The notes beneath the pieces are model-generated. The model did no database searches. It saw only the letters and a program-made list of their open reading frames with translations, and was not told where the DNA came from. 64,000 bases of DNA from Phlebopus portentosus (Eukaryota > Basidiomycota > Agaricomycetes > Boletales > Boletinellaceae), in the NCBI GenBank assembly GCA_037892935.1, contig JAYXKI010000008.1, positions 434,001-498,000 on the forward strand, given 5' to 3'. This document shows, piece by piece, positions 12,665-24,941 of the stretch. The stretch's first letter is position 1. Each line of letters begins with the position of its first letter. A program made the position numbers and the translations under genes.

Positions 12665-15600
12665 ATGTCCACAAAATCAAGTCCCAGAGCCTCCTCGGGC
12701 TCTCTCACCTCTCCTTCGCCCTCCCCGCCTCCGGAGCCAACATCTAAGATGCCCCCCTCCACAACCAAAGCTCCTGCTACTGCCCTCGACAGCAGTTCTG
12801 AGCTTTCTGAGCTTACAGAGGATGAGCAGGATGGAAGCCGTGCGTCGACTCACAGTAACACGCCAAATCAGGACAACCGACGCGCACCAAGGAGAAAGCG
12901 CTCTGGTATCGTCCCCGAGCCCATGTGGGACTGGGCATATAGGCCCAATGGACGCAAGTCCAACGACACTGACGAACCTGCCAGCGCAGGCTCGAAGAAC
13001 TCGAATCCAAGCGTGAGCCATGCTTTCGATGGTGTATCCGGTAAAGATAACGATGATGAAGTCGGTGACGGGCCACGACCGTATACGGCTCGTCGTCTGA
13101 CATCTGACAATGAAAGAGTCAACGACGGCGGTAGCCATTCTGATGATAGTGGCGATAACGATGACGCTGTCGACTCTGAACCCGAGCCCGAAGATGACGA
13201 CCCTGCCTCTAAACCACTGTCGACCACAGTGCCTATTGACAAAGACGATACACGTGAATCGTCAGCGGCGCTCACGGAAGATGATCCTGCAGACCCCGTT
13301 ACTGCCACTCCGCGTAGCGACTATTCAATGGAATCTGAAGAAGAAGAACCTCACGAGGAAGAGGATGAGGTTACTGGTGATGCCGCCGATGACGCAGAGG
13401 AAGACGAGGAAGAAGACGAAACCGGAAAAAACGTCGACACTGTATCCGTGGTCCCACCTGTGCCATCAGGCAGCTCCATCATGGCCGGTCAGCAGCTCAT
13501 TAGAACACCCTCGGCCTCTCCATCCACCTCGCCCGAGCCTGAAGAGGAACCGGCGGAAGAGCCGGCGAGCGCGTTATCCGAGAAGGGCGTAAAGGCAGAG
13601 CCAGTTGAGCCGGAGGCGGTTACCGCCCCAAGTAACAATGAAGATGAAGCTGAGATCGCCGACCAGCCTGAAGTAGAAGCAGGACGTGACCCTGAAGTTG
13701 AGCCTGAAGTTGAGGCCGAGGAAGCTGAGCTGGAATTGCAGCCGGCTCATCGCGCCGAAGCTCTCGACGTACTTGCACAGATTGAGCTTCGCTTTGCTCT
13801 CGTGCGCGAGGCCTTGTATGTCGAGAAAATGGAGGATTTAGCGATGGAGGAGGCCTTGATCCTGCAAGGTGAGTTTGTCTGTGTTTTCTTTGAATGTTTC
13901 TTTACAAAACCCGACGTAGGCCTTCATCCAGAGATGCTGCATCTGCAAAACGAGCTACAAGCTCGTCATGATAGGAGGCTCGAGCTCGCTGTCAAGAAGC
14001 GGAAGTATGAGGACGACCATGTCACATTTATGCGCAAAGTTGAAGAAGATGCTATCTGGAGCTGGTGGAAGGTGCGGTTTTTAATCTTAATAGTTGGTAA
14101 CGAAACTAATTGGATCCCAGTATGAGAGAGATGAGTTGCAGACAGAGATGTTTGCGGAATCAAGTAGAAAGAGGCGCAAACTCGAACGTGAAAAACGTGC
14201 TTTGGAACGTCCACCGATCTGTACGTCATTCTGCATTGTCATCAGTGTCAATAAACTAAAACCTGTCATTAGCTCGTCCTATTCCACAAAGATCAACTAG
14301 CATGGTGCCGACAAAACGTTTAACTGCTCGCGAACTCGTTAAATATGCGTCGTTGGACTCAACGCAGGACCGCTCAAAACTAAAGCGCAGACGCGGAGAA
14401 CCGGTTAACGAGAAATATACGTATCCATCATTGCCTATTCTCTCTACACAGGAGATCCAGAATGACCTACAGCTTCTAACGGCTCCTCGTCCCCGGCCAT
14501 ATCATGGACCTGTAATGGGTGAAATTGGACCTGGTATGGGTATGGCATCCCCGTTTGAGCAGCATTACATGGACTATAATGCACCTCCCGGGATGGGTCC
14601 GCCAGGACATGGGCCTCCGTTTGTGCCTGCTCCCATCGGCGTTCACCATCCATACGGACCTCCACCTCCCGGACGTATTTATCATCCTCAGCCTCCCGGA
14701 CCTCCAGCTCCGCCTCCGCCTATGGGTAGTGTCCACCATTCTGGACCGAGAGCCATGCAGGGTCCTGGGGCGCCACTGATGGCTGGGTACCACCCTCAGA
14801 ATACGCGTCAGATGCGACGATCTCCTTCACCTCCGCGGATGCAGGGATACGAACATGGAAGCGCAATAAATGGTGGTCCTCCGTACGGCGCGTCGAGCGG
14901 ACCGGGACAACATTGGGCTCAGGTACCGCCGGGCACGAATCCCAACGGTATCGCGGGTCCATCAAAGCAGTCTACAGTGAACGGGTACGGCAAGGAGCCT
15001 AGACGAGACGGCCGTGAAAGAGACGCGAGGCTAGAAAGGGAGAGGGACAGGGAGCGACTATGGCACGAAAATAACGCGAAGGAGGCCCAGGCGCAAGATG
15101 AATATGGGAGGCTTCACACGCCGCATTTGCATCGAAACTCGCATGTGCACCAGCAGCTGCAAGGTGTCCCACACCATCACCATGTCGTCCATCGGCATAA
15201 TGCACATCACCATCACCCACCTGGACGCACCCCATCGCAGCATTCGTTGCAGCGTACTCATGAAATAGATCACGATTCACCCTCTCGTCATCCCCTTCCG
15301 CCTGTTGAGCATATCAATTTACTCTCCAAGCCCGCTCCGTCAAGTCCATACCGGAAGCAGGAAGATGATCGTGAAAGAGAACGTGACCGGGATAGAGAGC
15401 GATCAAGAACTGTGCCTGGACCACCTCCGATGAGTCAGCTGGGACCGCCACCCGAAAAGGACAGACCGCAGGCGACGCCATTCGTCATGACACCGTCACA
15501 GGCAATGCAAGCGGGGTTCAACCCACCGCGTACAGATGGGAGAGATTCGTCACGTCGCGATCCATGGATGGACGATCGGGCTCGATATGAACAACCCGAC

Positions 15601-16206
15601 GGGTACAATCATCCACCACACAGTGAAGGCTCATCTCGACGCTCGCATGCTGGACATTCGCGGCAGGGATCGTCTACAACCCTCGGGTCTCCTCGAATGC
15701 GTAATGGTACTGCCATTTCGCCTCAGACTCCACCGCCTTCGATGCCATTGCCTCCTTCCGGGCCCGGTATGGGACCTGCGCCCCCTCCAGTATTCACGCC
15801 TGGTCTGTTACACTCGCCTTCACGGCTATCCAGTTCTCTGCACGCCTCTCCACTCGCAAGTGCAGGTATATCGACTCCGAAGGGCGTGACAACACGACCT
15901 ATTTCGCCTCTTCCTGTCCCCTCAAAAGCGTTACCAAGCGCGTTCACACCCGCCGGTCCTGGTACTCCTGGAGGATCTGGAAGTCGACTGGGAACTCCTG
16001 GGCTTGCGGGTCCTGGAACGCGCCCTGATGGGCCGGGTCCGCTGAATGGGCATGGGCTAGGTCTGACGCATGGCCCGGGATTGTATCCGCCTCCAGGATC
16101 TGGGCTTGCGGGTCCTGCACAACCGTTAATACCACCTGGTAGTTCAGAGCCATCCCATATAGTGCCGCCTAAGATGATGCCAGTCCATACAGCGAATGGA
16201 TCATAG
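12665..16206 (+). CDS. Sds3/Dep1-like subunit of the Rpd3L/Sin3 histone deacetylase complex
   Basis: Four exons (12665-13868, 13920-14071, 14121-14220, 14273-16206) give 1129 residues in frame. The N-terminal 370 residues are acidic and disordered, with runs of Glu/Asp. The diagnostic part is at about residues 375-485: EALDVLAQIELRFALVREAL, then EEALILQGLHPEML, then a coiled coil (LQNELQARHDRRLELAVKKR) and WSWWKYERDELQTEM. This is the Sds3-like helix pair that binds Sin3 in fungal Dep1/Sds3 proteins; the complex deacetylates histones and represses transcription in the nucleus. The C-terminal half (about 640 residues) is Pro/Gly/His-rich with many PPGP repeats, an Arg/Glu tract near 15010 and a His-rich stretch near 15170. 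Such a long tail is far beyond yeast Sds3 (about 330 residues). I cannot decide between Dep1 and Sds3 orthology. Confidence 0.75.
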
Positions 16207-17159
16207 AGCTTAGTTCATTTGTCTTTTTCTCTCCATTTGCCTATCTTACGACCGACTGGTCTCTACCGTTGCCGTACTGCCGTTGCCATCGAATAATTTC
16301 CCGAGTCCTCTTTTTAGCATTTTTCATCATTTTTCTGGGCTTTTTTAAAATTTCTCTGTTTTCCTTTTACTTTCGCTATCTACTTTAGCAGGTCACGTAT
16401 TGTATCTGCTGTCGCTGATTGAACTGTATACCTAATCTGCTTTAAATGAATGTACAATTGTTTTTCATAAAATTTTGAAGGTCCTGAAAATGTGAGATAT
16501 GTAAATGCGTTTATTTGGTCTTATTGACGCACCTTCAAGTCTCGAGGTATTCCCACGCCTGACTTGTTTCTTCTCCCTACCATTCGACTCGTCTACCAGC
16601 TTCCGTCGTCGTAATGCATTTTCTTAGTATCTGGATGCCAGAGTCTACCGTGAACCTGTCTCTGTCCGAGCTGAAACACTGAGCTTTGCCAATGGAGCGC
16701 AGCTCGGTATCAATTGGTCTGCCCAACACACTTTCTTGAGAGTGATATGCACGGAGGCAAAATGCAGAATCTCACCAGATCTCCGTTTTAGCTATAAGAT
16801 ACCTGTATTCCGTCTGGTTTCTTGACAGGGGTTCCTATCCGTTGCTGTCTACCTTCCGCAATGAACGCACTCCCAGAGACGGCGAAGTTGGAAACATCGT
16901 TCATTGCGGATGTCTTCTGTACTTCTTCGATACTCAAAGAAAGGAAATCATGTACAAGAGTCTATAGAGTCTCCAGCACTTTGGCGTCCTGACAACATGT
17001 GCGCGGAGTCCGCTTTGGTGCTTCCATCCCGCTTTTACCGATCTTCAACGAAGGTGGCGGGAAGATATCCGGTGATCTATTATCTATACACTCGGTATAA
17101 ACGGACAAGGACCCACTGGATATTCCGTAACCCACTTTGTGCTTGCAGGACGAAAGCTG
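16207..17159. other. Intergenic region before the MFS pseudogene
   Basis: Holds the 3' UTR of the Sds3-like gene (T-rich, 16207-16500) and sequence upstream of the MFS pseudogene. An open frame from 16904 runs into the pseudogene, but its upstream part does not resemble the intact copy's N-terminus. No gene recognised. Confidence 0.4.
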
Positions 17160-19488
17160 CCGACCCGAGCTTGTCTATTGCCAACTCGGAGGAATCAGAG
17201 GTGTGCATCAACGACCTGCGCGATGCTGTGACCGAACTGGAGAACAAGACGAAAGAGACAGACAGCGATGGTGCTAATGACGAGAAGAGACTCCTTCGTC
17301 GGATCGACTTTACGCTGGTTCCCTGGCTGTCTTTTCTGTATCTGCTATGCTATTTGGACAGATCGGGTATTGGTAACGCCCGCGTACGTTGATAAGCGCA
17401 TACTTCTTGAGATGAGAAGAGATTGATTGAATGACCACCGAATTTGTACGGTCTGGAAGAGGACATACATATCACGGATGATCGGTATCTTCTTTGTCTG
17501 ACTTTATTCTTTATACCGTATTCTTGCTCGAGGTGAGTCTAATCTTTCGTTGAAGCTCAAGCTCATGCCATTGCAAGGTACCCGCAAACATACTTCCGGA
17601 GCGAATGCGACCCTCGATATGGCTGTCAGCTACCGTATCCTTGTGGGGAGTCTGTACAGTCTGTACTTTTTTTTCTCTTTCGTCCCCGACATTTTATTGA
17701 TATGTCTTAAGGTGATGCAAGGTCTGGTGCATAGTTTCGGCGGCCTCCTGAGTAGGTTCCACAGACTGCTAGCTATTAAACGGCTAAAATATGGCCTCCA
17801 TTTGAAGTGTTTGTCTTTTTCTCAGCACGTTTCAAGCGGGATTCCCTCCCGGTGGTATAAACGGGATTCGAATCGTCGTATTCTCATCCTCACTTGCAAT
17901 CGCTGGTGCGTTCGGTGGTCTGCTTGCTGTATATCTTTCTTGTTGCATTTCTAATTTATGCTTATTCTCATAGATCTGACACGCAGGCAGCGATTTCAAA
18001 TATGGACGGTATAGGAGGAAAGCCGGCTTGGTATGGTCTATTATCGCCAAAGGGCCAAAGAGCAAAGCATCATTCAAATACGGGAATTATACAGGGCCTG
18101 GAGTTTTATCATCGAAGGTCTCGTCACTGTCATAGCTGGTGCAGCCTCGTTCTTTCTCATTCAAGACTTCCCTGAGTCCGCTCGCTTTCTCTCTCAATAG
18201 GAGCGCGATTTTGTCGTTCATCGGTTACAAAGTGATGACCTATTCTCCGCCGGTGGAGAACAGCTTCGGTGGTGGGACGTGCGGAAAAGCCTCCTGGGTT
18301 GAAAGACCTGGCTAGGTATCGGTTGTATGATGGGTCAGATTTTCTCAATATCGCATAAATTAGTAAGTGGACTCACGAGTTCTGATTCTAGGCTCGTCTA
18401 CCCCGAACCATGCGTTTGCTTTCTTCCTACCTACCATCGTCTCAATGCTTGGTGAGTTACGTTTGATTTTGCATCTACTCGCAAATAACGTTTGCCTTCT
18501 AGGCTCCACGGCAACAAGAGCGAACCTACTAGTTGTCCCTTTTTTTTAGTAGGAAGTATTGGAGCGTGTGTCGTTGGCTAGATAGCTGACCGTATATTAG
18601 AAAACGTGGATACTTTTCAATGTAAGCATGAGTTTATGATCTGCGACCACCGACTCATAATTACAATAGCGGTTTGACTGAAATAGTAAGAGCCAGTGGA
18701 TCCATTACGTTTCTTGGCCAGCGCTAATCGATGATCAACAGTCAGAGCAAGTTTTATTATCCTGATGTGCTCGAGAAGTAAGACACTGTCGTACTTCGCA
18801 ATATACATAGCTGCCCTGTTAGTCTTCTGTCTTGTTGGAAGTCATTCAGACTCATACTGATTGATGTTGATACCCAGAGGCACCGTTTCTATTGGCCGTA
18901 AGTAACGTATTCTTAATGCATCCACTTTTCAAACGAAGCTTACTTACGACCTTATGGCCAACACACTGTAAATCGATTCTCAGGCTTCACATTCAAAACA
19001 AAATTAATTGGCGTCCCTGCCTTGGGGCTTGGGTTTCGAATAACGTTGAAGGCTCCTATAAGCATTGTGTTTATGTTGCGATGATATTTGTGGCGCAAGT
19101 CATTTATTATTCTAGAGGCGTGTCCTCTACTCAAGACCACGTCAAGCGGAAATTTGACAGGAATAATAAGCACAAACACAGTTCGTCCATGATCCAGATA
19201 GGCGAAAGTCACAGCTGACAATTACACATGTAGTACCGTGTCAGCGAGAGACCTTGGTACACAGCAGGACATGGTATCACGCTCTCGACCATAGCGGTTG
19301 GCCATATCTCGGCTATTGCCCTTCACTTGCTCTTGAAAAGGGAAAATGATCGACGCGATCGAGGTGAGCGAGACGAGGTCATTGAAGGTCGGAGGGGTGG
19401 CAATCTTCGCAATGCCCGCTACGACAGTGTCGAGTCTGCAAAGAGAGACAAAGGTGATGAATGGACCGACTACCGCTACATTACTTGA
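17160..19488 (+). pseudogene. DAL5-like MFS transporter pseudogene (tandem copy 1)
   Basis: This is a decayed paralogue of the transporter at 22482-24941. Recognisable blocks occur in the same order: LLRRIDFTLVPWLSFLYLLC (17288), LYGLEEDIHITDDRYLLC (17450), VPANILPERMRPSIWLSA (17578), GIRIVVFSSSLAIAGAFGGL (17866), ISNMDGIGGKPAW (17995), EGLVTVIAGAASFFLIQDFP (18115), AFFLPTIVSMLG (18415), TRANLLVVP (18515) and the tail KRDKGDEWTDYRYIT with stop at 19486-19488. Damage: one base missing before the splice donor at about 17535 (PYSCS for PYCLLE), a frameshift between WYKRD and GIRIVVF near 17868, nonsense codons at 18198-18200, 18300-18302 and 18579-18581, and a further shift at about 18598. The 5' end is uncertain. 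Several independent lesions make sequencing error an unlikely explanation. Confidence 0.85.
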
Positions 19489-20196
19489 GGCCCAAGTAGA
19501 CCTCTAAATCTACGCAATGGTCAACAAAAACGCTGGACAAATTCTCGGCCATGTACTCATAAACCGAACTCCCGGCCACTTGCTCCTTTCCTTGCCTATT
19601 CAACAACTCATGAGGTGTTCCCTCGTCAATGTAAACAGCGATCGTGACCACAAATCGTCAAGGAGTCTCGGAACAACCGATTTTCAATCAGCACAAGCCC
19701 GACTAATTTCAATTGCGACATCTACCAGACATTACCCTGCCTTGCATTCCAAGCAAAAGGTACCGATTTCGTGGCACTACACTCCATGCCAGTGCAAGTT
19801 CCTGCCATTTGCCGCTCCCATTTGTCTTCAATTCAACGAAAACATTGCGGATCTATTGTTTATGCTGGCTCGCGCCCTTACGTAAGTTCCCTTGTTCAAA
19901 ATTTCAGGGTCGCTTCGAATTCCGTCTAAACGTGGGTTCTCATTCTGTTTGACGGTCCTGTCATCTCACGCACGGAGACGGTAAAATGGCAATTGGTTCG
20001 GTTTATTCGGTTTCCTCTATCTTCTCATCCATTTCGATTCTCTTCATGGTATAGTGAGTTTTTGTCTTCCACAGAAGACACACGGTAGGTCCCTCGTTAA
20101 ACAATTGTTGGGTCCAGTATGACAATCGAGGCCACTATTAACCTCTGAAGTTGACTCAGACAGACTTCGAAAAAGAAGCATACCTCCCTACAATGT
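19489..20196. other. Gene-free stretch between transporter copies
   Basis: About 700 bp. Open frames such as 19517-19885 show no family resemblance. I see no repeat or RNA gene; it may be decayed sequence of the transporter array. Confidence 0.3.
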
Positions 20197-20560
20197 GTAT
20201 GTTCTCGGTGACTTTCCAACGAGGCCCGAGGATAAGATATATGAGAACCAGCTCATGCGATGCGTCGGCTTTATAGCCATTCCCAAGATAAGACTTCTAT
20301 ACTTGCTATCGTCCACTTCGGACGTCAAATGACATGCCCTCATAGTATGATGAACTCGGCTTTCACATCGCCATATTTGCACCCTAATTTCATTGACAAC
20401 GTCCGGCGCGTTTGCCTCTCAGCAAGCACGTTCCTAACTCTCACTACCTACATTGTCAGGTGCTAAGAATGTTCGCTTTGGGCCGCGATTCCGAACAGAG
20501 ACGGCGCCGGTGATAAGCCTGCGTGGTACGAACGCGAAATGATCCGCCTTTTGACATCAC
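20197..20560 (+). pseudogene. Relic of a third DAL5-like MFS transporter copy
   Basis: Two separated pieces can be aligned by eye to the intact gene at 22.5-24.9 kb. At about 20248-20310 the translation reads LMRCVGFIAIPKIRLLYLLS, against LMRRIDFAIVPWLSFLYLLS. At about 20400-20535 the nucleotide sequence around TCCGGCGCGTTTG and GCCGCGATTCCGAACAG.. GATAAGCCTGCGTGGTA follows the intact gene's AGAFGGLLA-intron-AAISNMDGVGGKPAW segment. The region between, which should hold transmembrane segments 2-4, is missing, so this is an internally deleted remnant. No open frame survives. Confidence 0.55.
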
Positions 20561-22481
20561 TCGATATCATGCGCAGTTCAGGACATAGATGAAGACCTCA
20601 TTCTCAATTTCCCCGTCGCCGTTGTCGCCGACAGCTTCATACGTTCTTATTCAATATTACCTGGGCTAGAAAACATGGCTGATTGCTCAAAGAAAAAAGG
20701 TTGCTTCGCAGGATGATGTTCCTTCCGACCTGCAAAATTTTCAATTTTGTAGACAAAAAAAATTTAAATGTCAAACTCAATCGTTTTCTAAAGGGTCTGC
20801 GTTGTGAGTGAGGATGAGGTTCGCTACTCAAGATGTTTTGTTAGCGGTGATGAATGGGGCTGACATGTACTTCCAGCCTGAGCGAGCTTCAGTATCGTTG
20901 TGGCATCTAAAACGAAGCACTTTCCTACTTTGCTGCATGCATGGCGGCTGTATGGATCGTGTGGTCTTGTGCCTTATGCAACGAAGCTGATCTTGTTTGT
21001 AAGTAGGAGTCTCTGCCCCCAAATGAGTGAATGTCACCCGATTTTATATCCTCTGTGACGAGCTGGTTACCCATCACATTGTTCATGGCAAATTCGCCGT
21101 TAGTCCGTTGCGCATCAGACAAACGCAAAAACTAAGAAAACACTCACAATTTGATGTCCTTGGATTTCCAATCGCATAGAATTGCAGTGTGTCTAGTTGA
21201 GCTTGATCGTCTCCGTCTGCACTAAGCGGACTCTGAAATCGACAAGGCCTTGACATAAACCCGTGTGGGGGAATGAACGAGAGATTTTCGTTCTCCACGA
21301 GGGATTTACTTGCCTCTGAGGAGTGTTTCAAGCTCCGTCCAGACCTAATTGAGCCCACATACGGAAGATGTGTGGCCCGGAAAGCTCTCAACTGCTTGTG
21401 TAATGTGGCCAAAACGTGCGTGCAAATGTCTGACCATCAACGGTTGTTCCGTCGGAGTTATAAATAAAGTCATGTGGCTTGATCAGCATTCCTTTCTCGC
21501 ACTGAGAGACCGACGCTATCCAATGGTTTTCCTTTTATCGTATTTGAATCCCTGGTTGTACGATAGCATTCTCGGCACCTCAAGTCAAGTCCTAGCGTCT
21601 TAGGTCTGCCGTGGGCGCTTGCCATCCACCGCTTCATGTTGAATTGATTTGGCCAAATTATCTATAGTCGACACACACTCCAATCAGCTGTTTCCCGCTG
21701 TCGTTCGAACGCCCAATGTCTCTGCATTGCCCGGTAAAACAGTTCTGGAGATTTATTTATCCATTCGAACTGCGGAAAGCCACGATTTCGCTCCAAATAT
21801 ATCTACGGGCTTCGACTAATCGGTATCAGTTATGTATCAATTGGTGAGTAAAAAAAATGGGACGCTATTTCACTTTTCCCTGACCCACTCTTTTCACGCA
21901 TAATTTCCTCCTCCACCATCGAATGGTTAGACAACAAAACACGTAGTCGTCTCCGACGTGTAGATTTTTATCCGTGAACTTGCACGGAGAATTTTTTGCT
22001 GAAATTATGCAAAACTACTGCTTTGGGTGCGACGAAGGATCGTGGAACGAAGAAAACTCCGACAATGGCACATACCAAATCGTCGTTCTCGTCCGGCCAA
22101 GGAGGGACGGCACCATCAATATTTCAACGTACAAAAAACTTAAGCCCTTTTGAAGATACGAGAAGGTTCCCAATTCAGTATACGTAAATTATTCGAACTC
22201 ACGAAGGTGAGTCTCTGGAAAGGTAGGGGTCATGGGATTCATAGGTTCTTGGAAGTCAGGCTTGCTTCATTTACGTAACTCCCTTTACCATGGTCACAGA
22301 CTGATATATCAATCATTTGTTCTTGGCTGGAATTTGGTACGGACCTATCACCGTACTCCCAAAGACGATCTATTGGATGCGGCATTAGGTCCAATGACCA
22401 GTCTATTGAGATTCTGCGGATTTTCGTCCCGCATAAAATGGACTGCGTTAGTTTCCCTTTCTACATCTCGTCAGTTCCACC
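20561..22481. other. Gene-free stretch upstream of the intact MFS gene
   Basis: About 1.9 kb with only short, unconvincing frames. It must include the promoter of the transporter at 22482. Poly-A/T tracts occur near 20740-20765 and 21850. No repeat, RNA gene or recognisable protein fragment was seen. Confidence 0.3.
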
Positions 22482-24941
22482 ATGCGGAGCAACGGTAGCC
22501 CCCCTTATACGATGTCTGCGACAGGTGACGACGCGTCGGACAAGATTGAAAAACAGCACATAACCCATCTCGATGTGGGCGTTGACGATGCCTCTTCGAC
22601 GCAGCTCAATGAGGTCGACAAGAAAAAGCTTATGCGACGCATCGACTTCGCAATAGTTCCATGGTTGTCTTTCCTGTACCTGCTTTCATTCCTTGATAGA
22701 GCGGGAATCGCTAACGCAAGGGTAAGTACGTGGCGCTTCTCCAGAGCCCTGCTTCGCTGATAGATCCGACTTCAGTTGTACGGCATGGAAGAGGATTTGA
22801 ACATTTCCGACACTCGGTACCTTCTTTGCCTGTCGTTGTTCTTTGTACCATACTGTCTCTTTGAGGTGCATCCATTTTAGTGGAGCGAAGTATACGTGTT
22901 CTGACCCTCACTCTACTGTTTAGGTCCCTTCAAATATATGTATGAAGATCACAAGGCCCTCCGTGTGGCTCTCCTCGATAGTAACTTGCTGGGGGATCGT
23001 AACCGTATGCTTTCCGTTTGTAAATCAATCTTCACTATTCAAAGTTATCAACTTTGTCCAGGTTTGTCAAGGCCTCGTGAAAAACTTTGGCGGTCTCCTT
23101 GGTATGCTCTGAATTCCTTCTTTTGCACCAGATTGATGACATCCTTTTCCCGATCGAAGTGATTCGACTGCTGCTCGGCACGTTTGAAGCTGGACTTTCT
23201 CCAGGAGCTATGTATTATATGTCGTGGTACGTATCACCTGGCCATTATCGGCCATCTCGGGCACCCTGATAAAGTGCTTCCCAAGCTGGTACAGACGTGA
23301 TGAGCTTGGGTTGCGCATCGCCATATTTACATCCTCGATGACAACGGCAGGCGCGTTTGGTGGTCTCCTGGCTGTATGCGTTTCAGTCCTGATCCAAATT
23401 GGTCAAACACTAATATCCACCACAGGCCGCGATCTCAAACATGGATGGCGTCGGTGGGAAGCCTGCGTGGTATGAAGACAACACATTACATCATTGGTCC
23501 TCCATGAAATCTGACTGATGGCGCAGGGCGTGGATTTTCATTCTTGAAGGTCTCGTTACTGTGATTGCTGGTATCGCGTCGTACTTTATCATTCAGGACT
23601 ACCCATCGACTGCTCGAGTCCTTTCCGAGAAGGAGCGCGAGTTCGTCATCCAGCGCTTACGCGTGGATGATCAATTCTCAGTCAGTGGAGAAAAGCTTCG
23701 GTGGAAGAACGTCCATGCCAGTCTTTCAGATTGGAAGACGTGGTTGACTGCGATATCCGGACTAGGTATGGATTCTGATCAACCTCGAGTGGAATGAACT
23801 AGGCTTACAATTATGTATTCGATCCCCGCCATAGGCACGGGTGCACCGATATATGCTCTCTCATTCTTTCTTCCGAGCATCGTTTCAATGCTGGGTAAAG
23901 TCGCGTGAGCTTTAACGACGCTTTTCCGTCTAACTTGTGTTTCAGGGTACAAAGCGACGAGGGCGAACTTGCTCACTGTCCCAGTATATGCTACGGCTAG
24001 CGTCATTGCTGTCATTATCGGCTACGCAGCTGATCGAATGAAGAAGCGAGGCTATTTCGCAATGTGAGTTTCGGCGGTAATCAAGAAAAGAGAAAAAAAA
24101 GGAATTTTACGACTCACATTCATTTGACAGAGCACTCTGTGTCTTGAGTGAGAACAAATTCTCAATATCGAAAGATGATCGGCTGACGATGGATTTTCAG
24201 CCTGCGTGGGCTTCGCTATCCTCATAGCCGCCAGGGACAAAGCTCTCGCATATTTTGCTATATACATAGCAGCTATGTAGGTCTTCCAGTCTAGTAACTT
24301 GAGTCATGACACTGATGTGACGTGCGAGATAGAGGCGTCTTTCCGGGAGCTCGTAAGTGTTCTTTTCTAGCTTATGCTTGTGTGAACTGTGCACTCAAAT
24401 GATAACTATAGCGAACACTCTGTGAGCATCTCTCTCTTCCGCGAAGGAGAATGGGAAAGAACGCACTCACATTTTACTGTAGGTCCTGGATGGCTAATAA
24501 TATTGAAGGCTCTCTCAAGCGTAGTGTCTCTATGGCCATAGTGCTGACGACGTACGTTCTCCCTCTTCAAAAGAGTCGCACCGTGCTAATTCGTGCCTGA
24601 AGTAACAATTTAATGGGTATCATAAGCACGAATACGGTTTGTGCTTAGCTCGGGAGTTCGAGGTGGTTTTATGCTGACAAAACGTTTAGTACCGTGCAAA
24701 TGATGCTCCATGGTATCGTAGAGGGCATTGTGTGATACTTGGGATCGCCTTCTTGTCACTTCTTGCTGCTACCGCTCTGCATATTCTACTAGGCGCAGAG
24801 AATGCACGTCGTGATCGTGGAGAGCGTGACGAAGTCATTGCAGGCAAAGGAGGTAATCCAGTTAACGGATGCTACGAAAGTCTGGAAGCAGTGAAAAGGG
24901 AAAAAGGCGACGAATGGAGTGGATTTAGGTACATTATCTAA
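22482..24941 (+). CDS. DAL5-like MFS transporter (anion:cation symporter family), intact copy
   Basis: A plasma-membrane carrier of the allantoate/nicotinate/pantothenate permease type; the substrate cannot be told from sequence. The start is the ATG at 22482 or, equally plausible, at 22512 (MSATGDD). Exons carry RRIDFAIVPWLSFLYLLSFL and DRAGIANAR (TM1), LYGMEEDLNISDTRYLLCLS (TM2 entry), VPSNICMKITRPSVWLSS (TM3-4), VCQGLVKNFGGLL, IRLLLGTFEAGLSPGAMYYM (the family's EAGxxPG signature), WYRRDELGLRIAIF, AGAFGGLLA, NMDGVGGKPAWAWIFILEGL, then IYALSFFLPSIVSMLG and TRANLLTVPVYA in the second half. The C-terminus is ARRDRGERDEVIAGKGG and DEWSGFRYII. About eleven short introns; each junction I checked keeps frame, and I found no nonsense codon. 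Two decayed copies lie upstream in the same direction. Confidence 0.85.

Noticed and set aside
16904..17160. ATG at 16904 as start of the first transporter copy
   Set aside because: The upstream part does not resemble the intact copy's N-terminus, and the gene is a pseudogene, so the start cannot be fixed.
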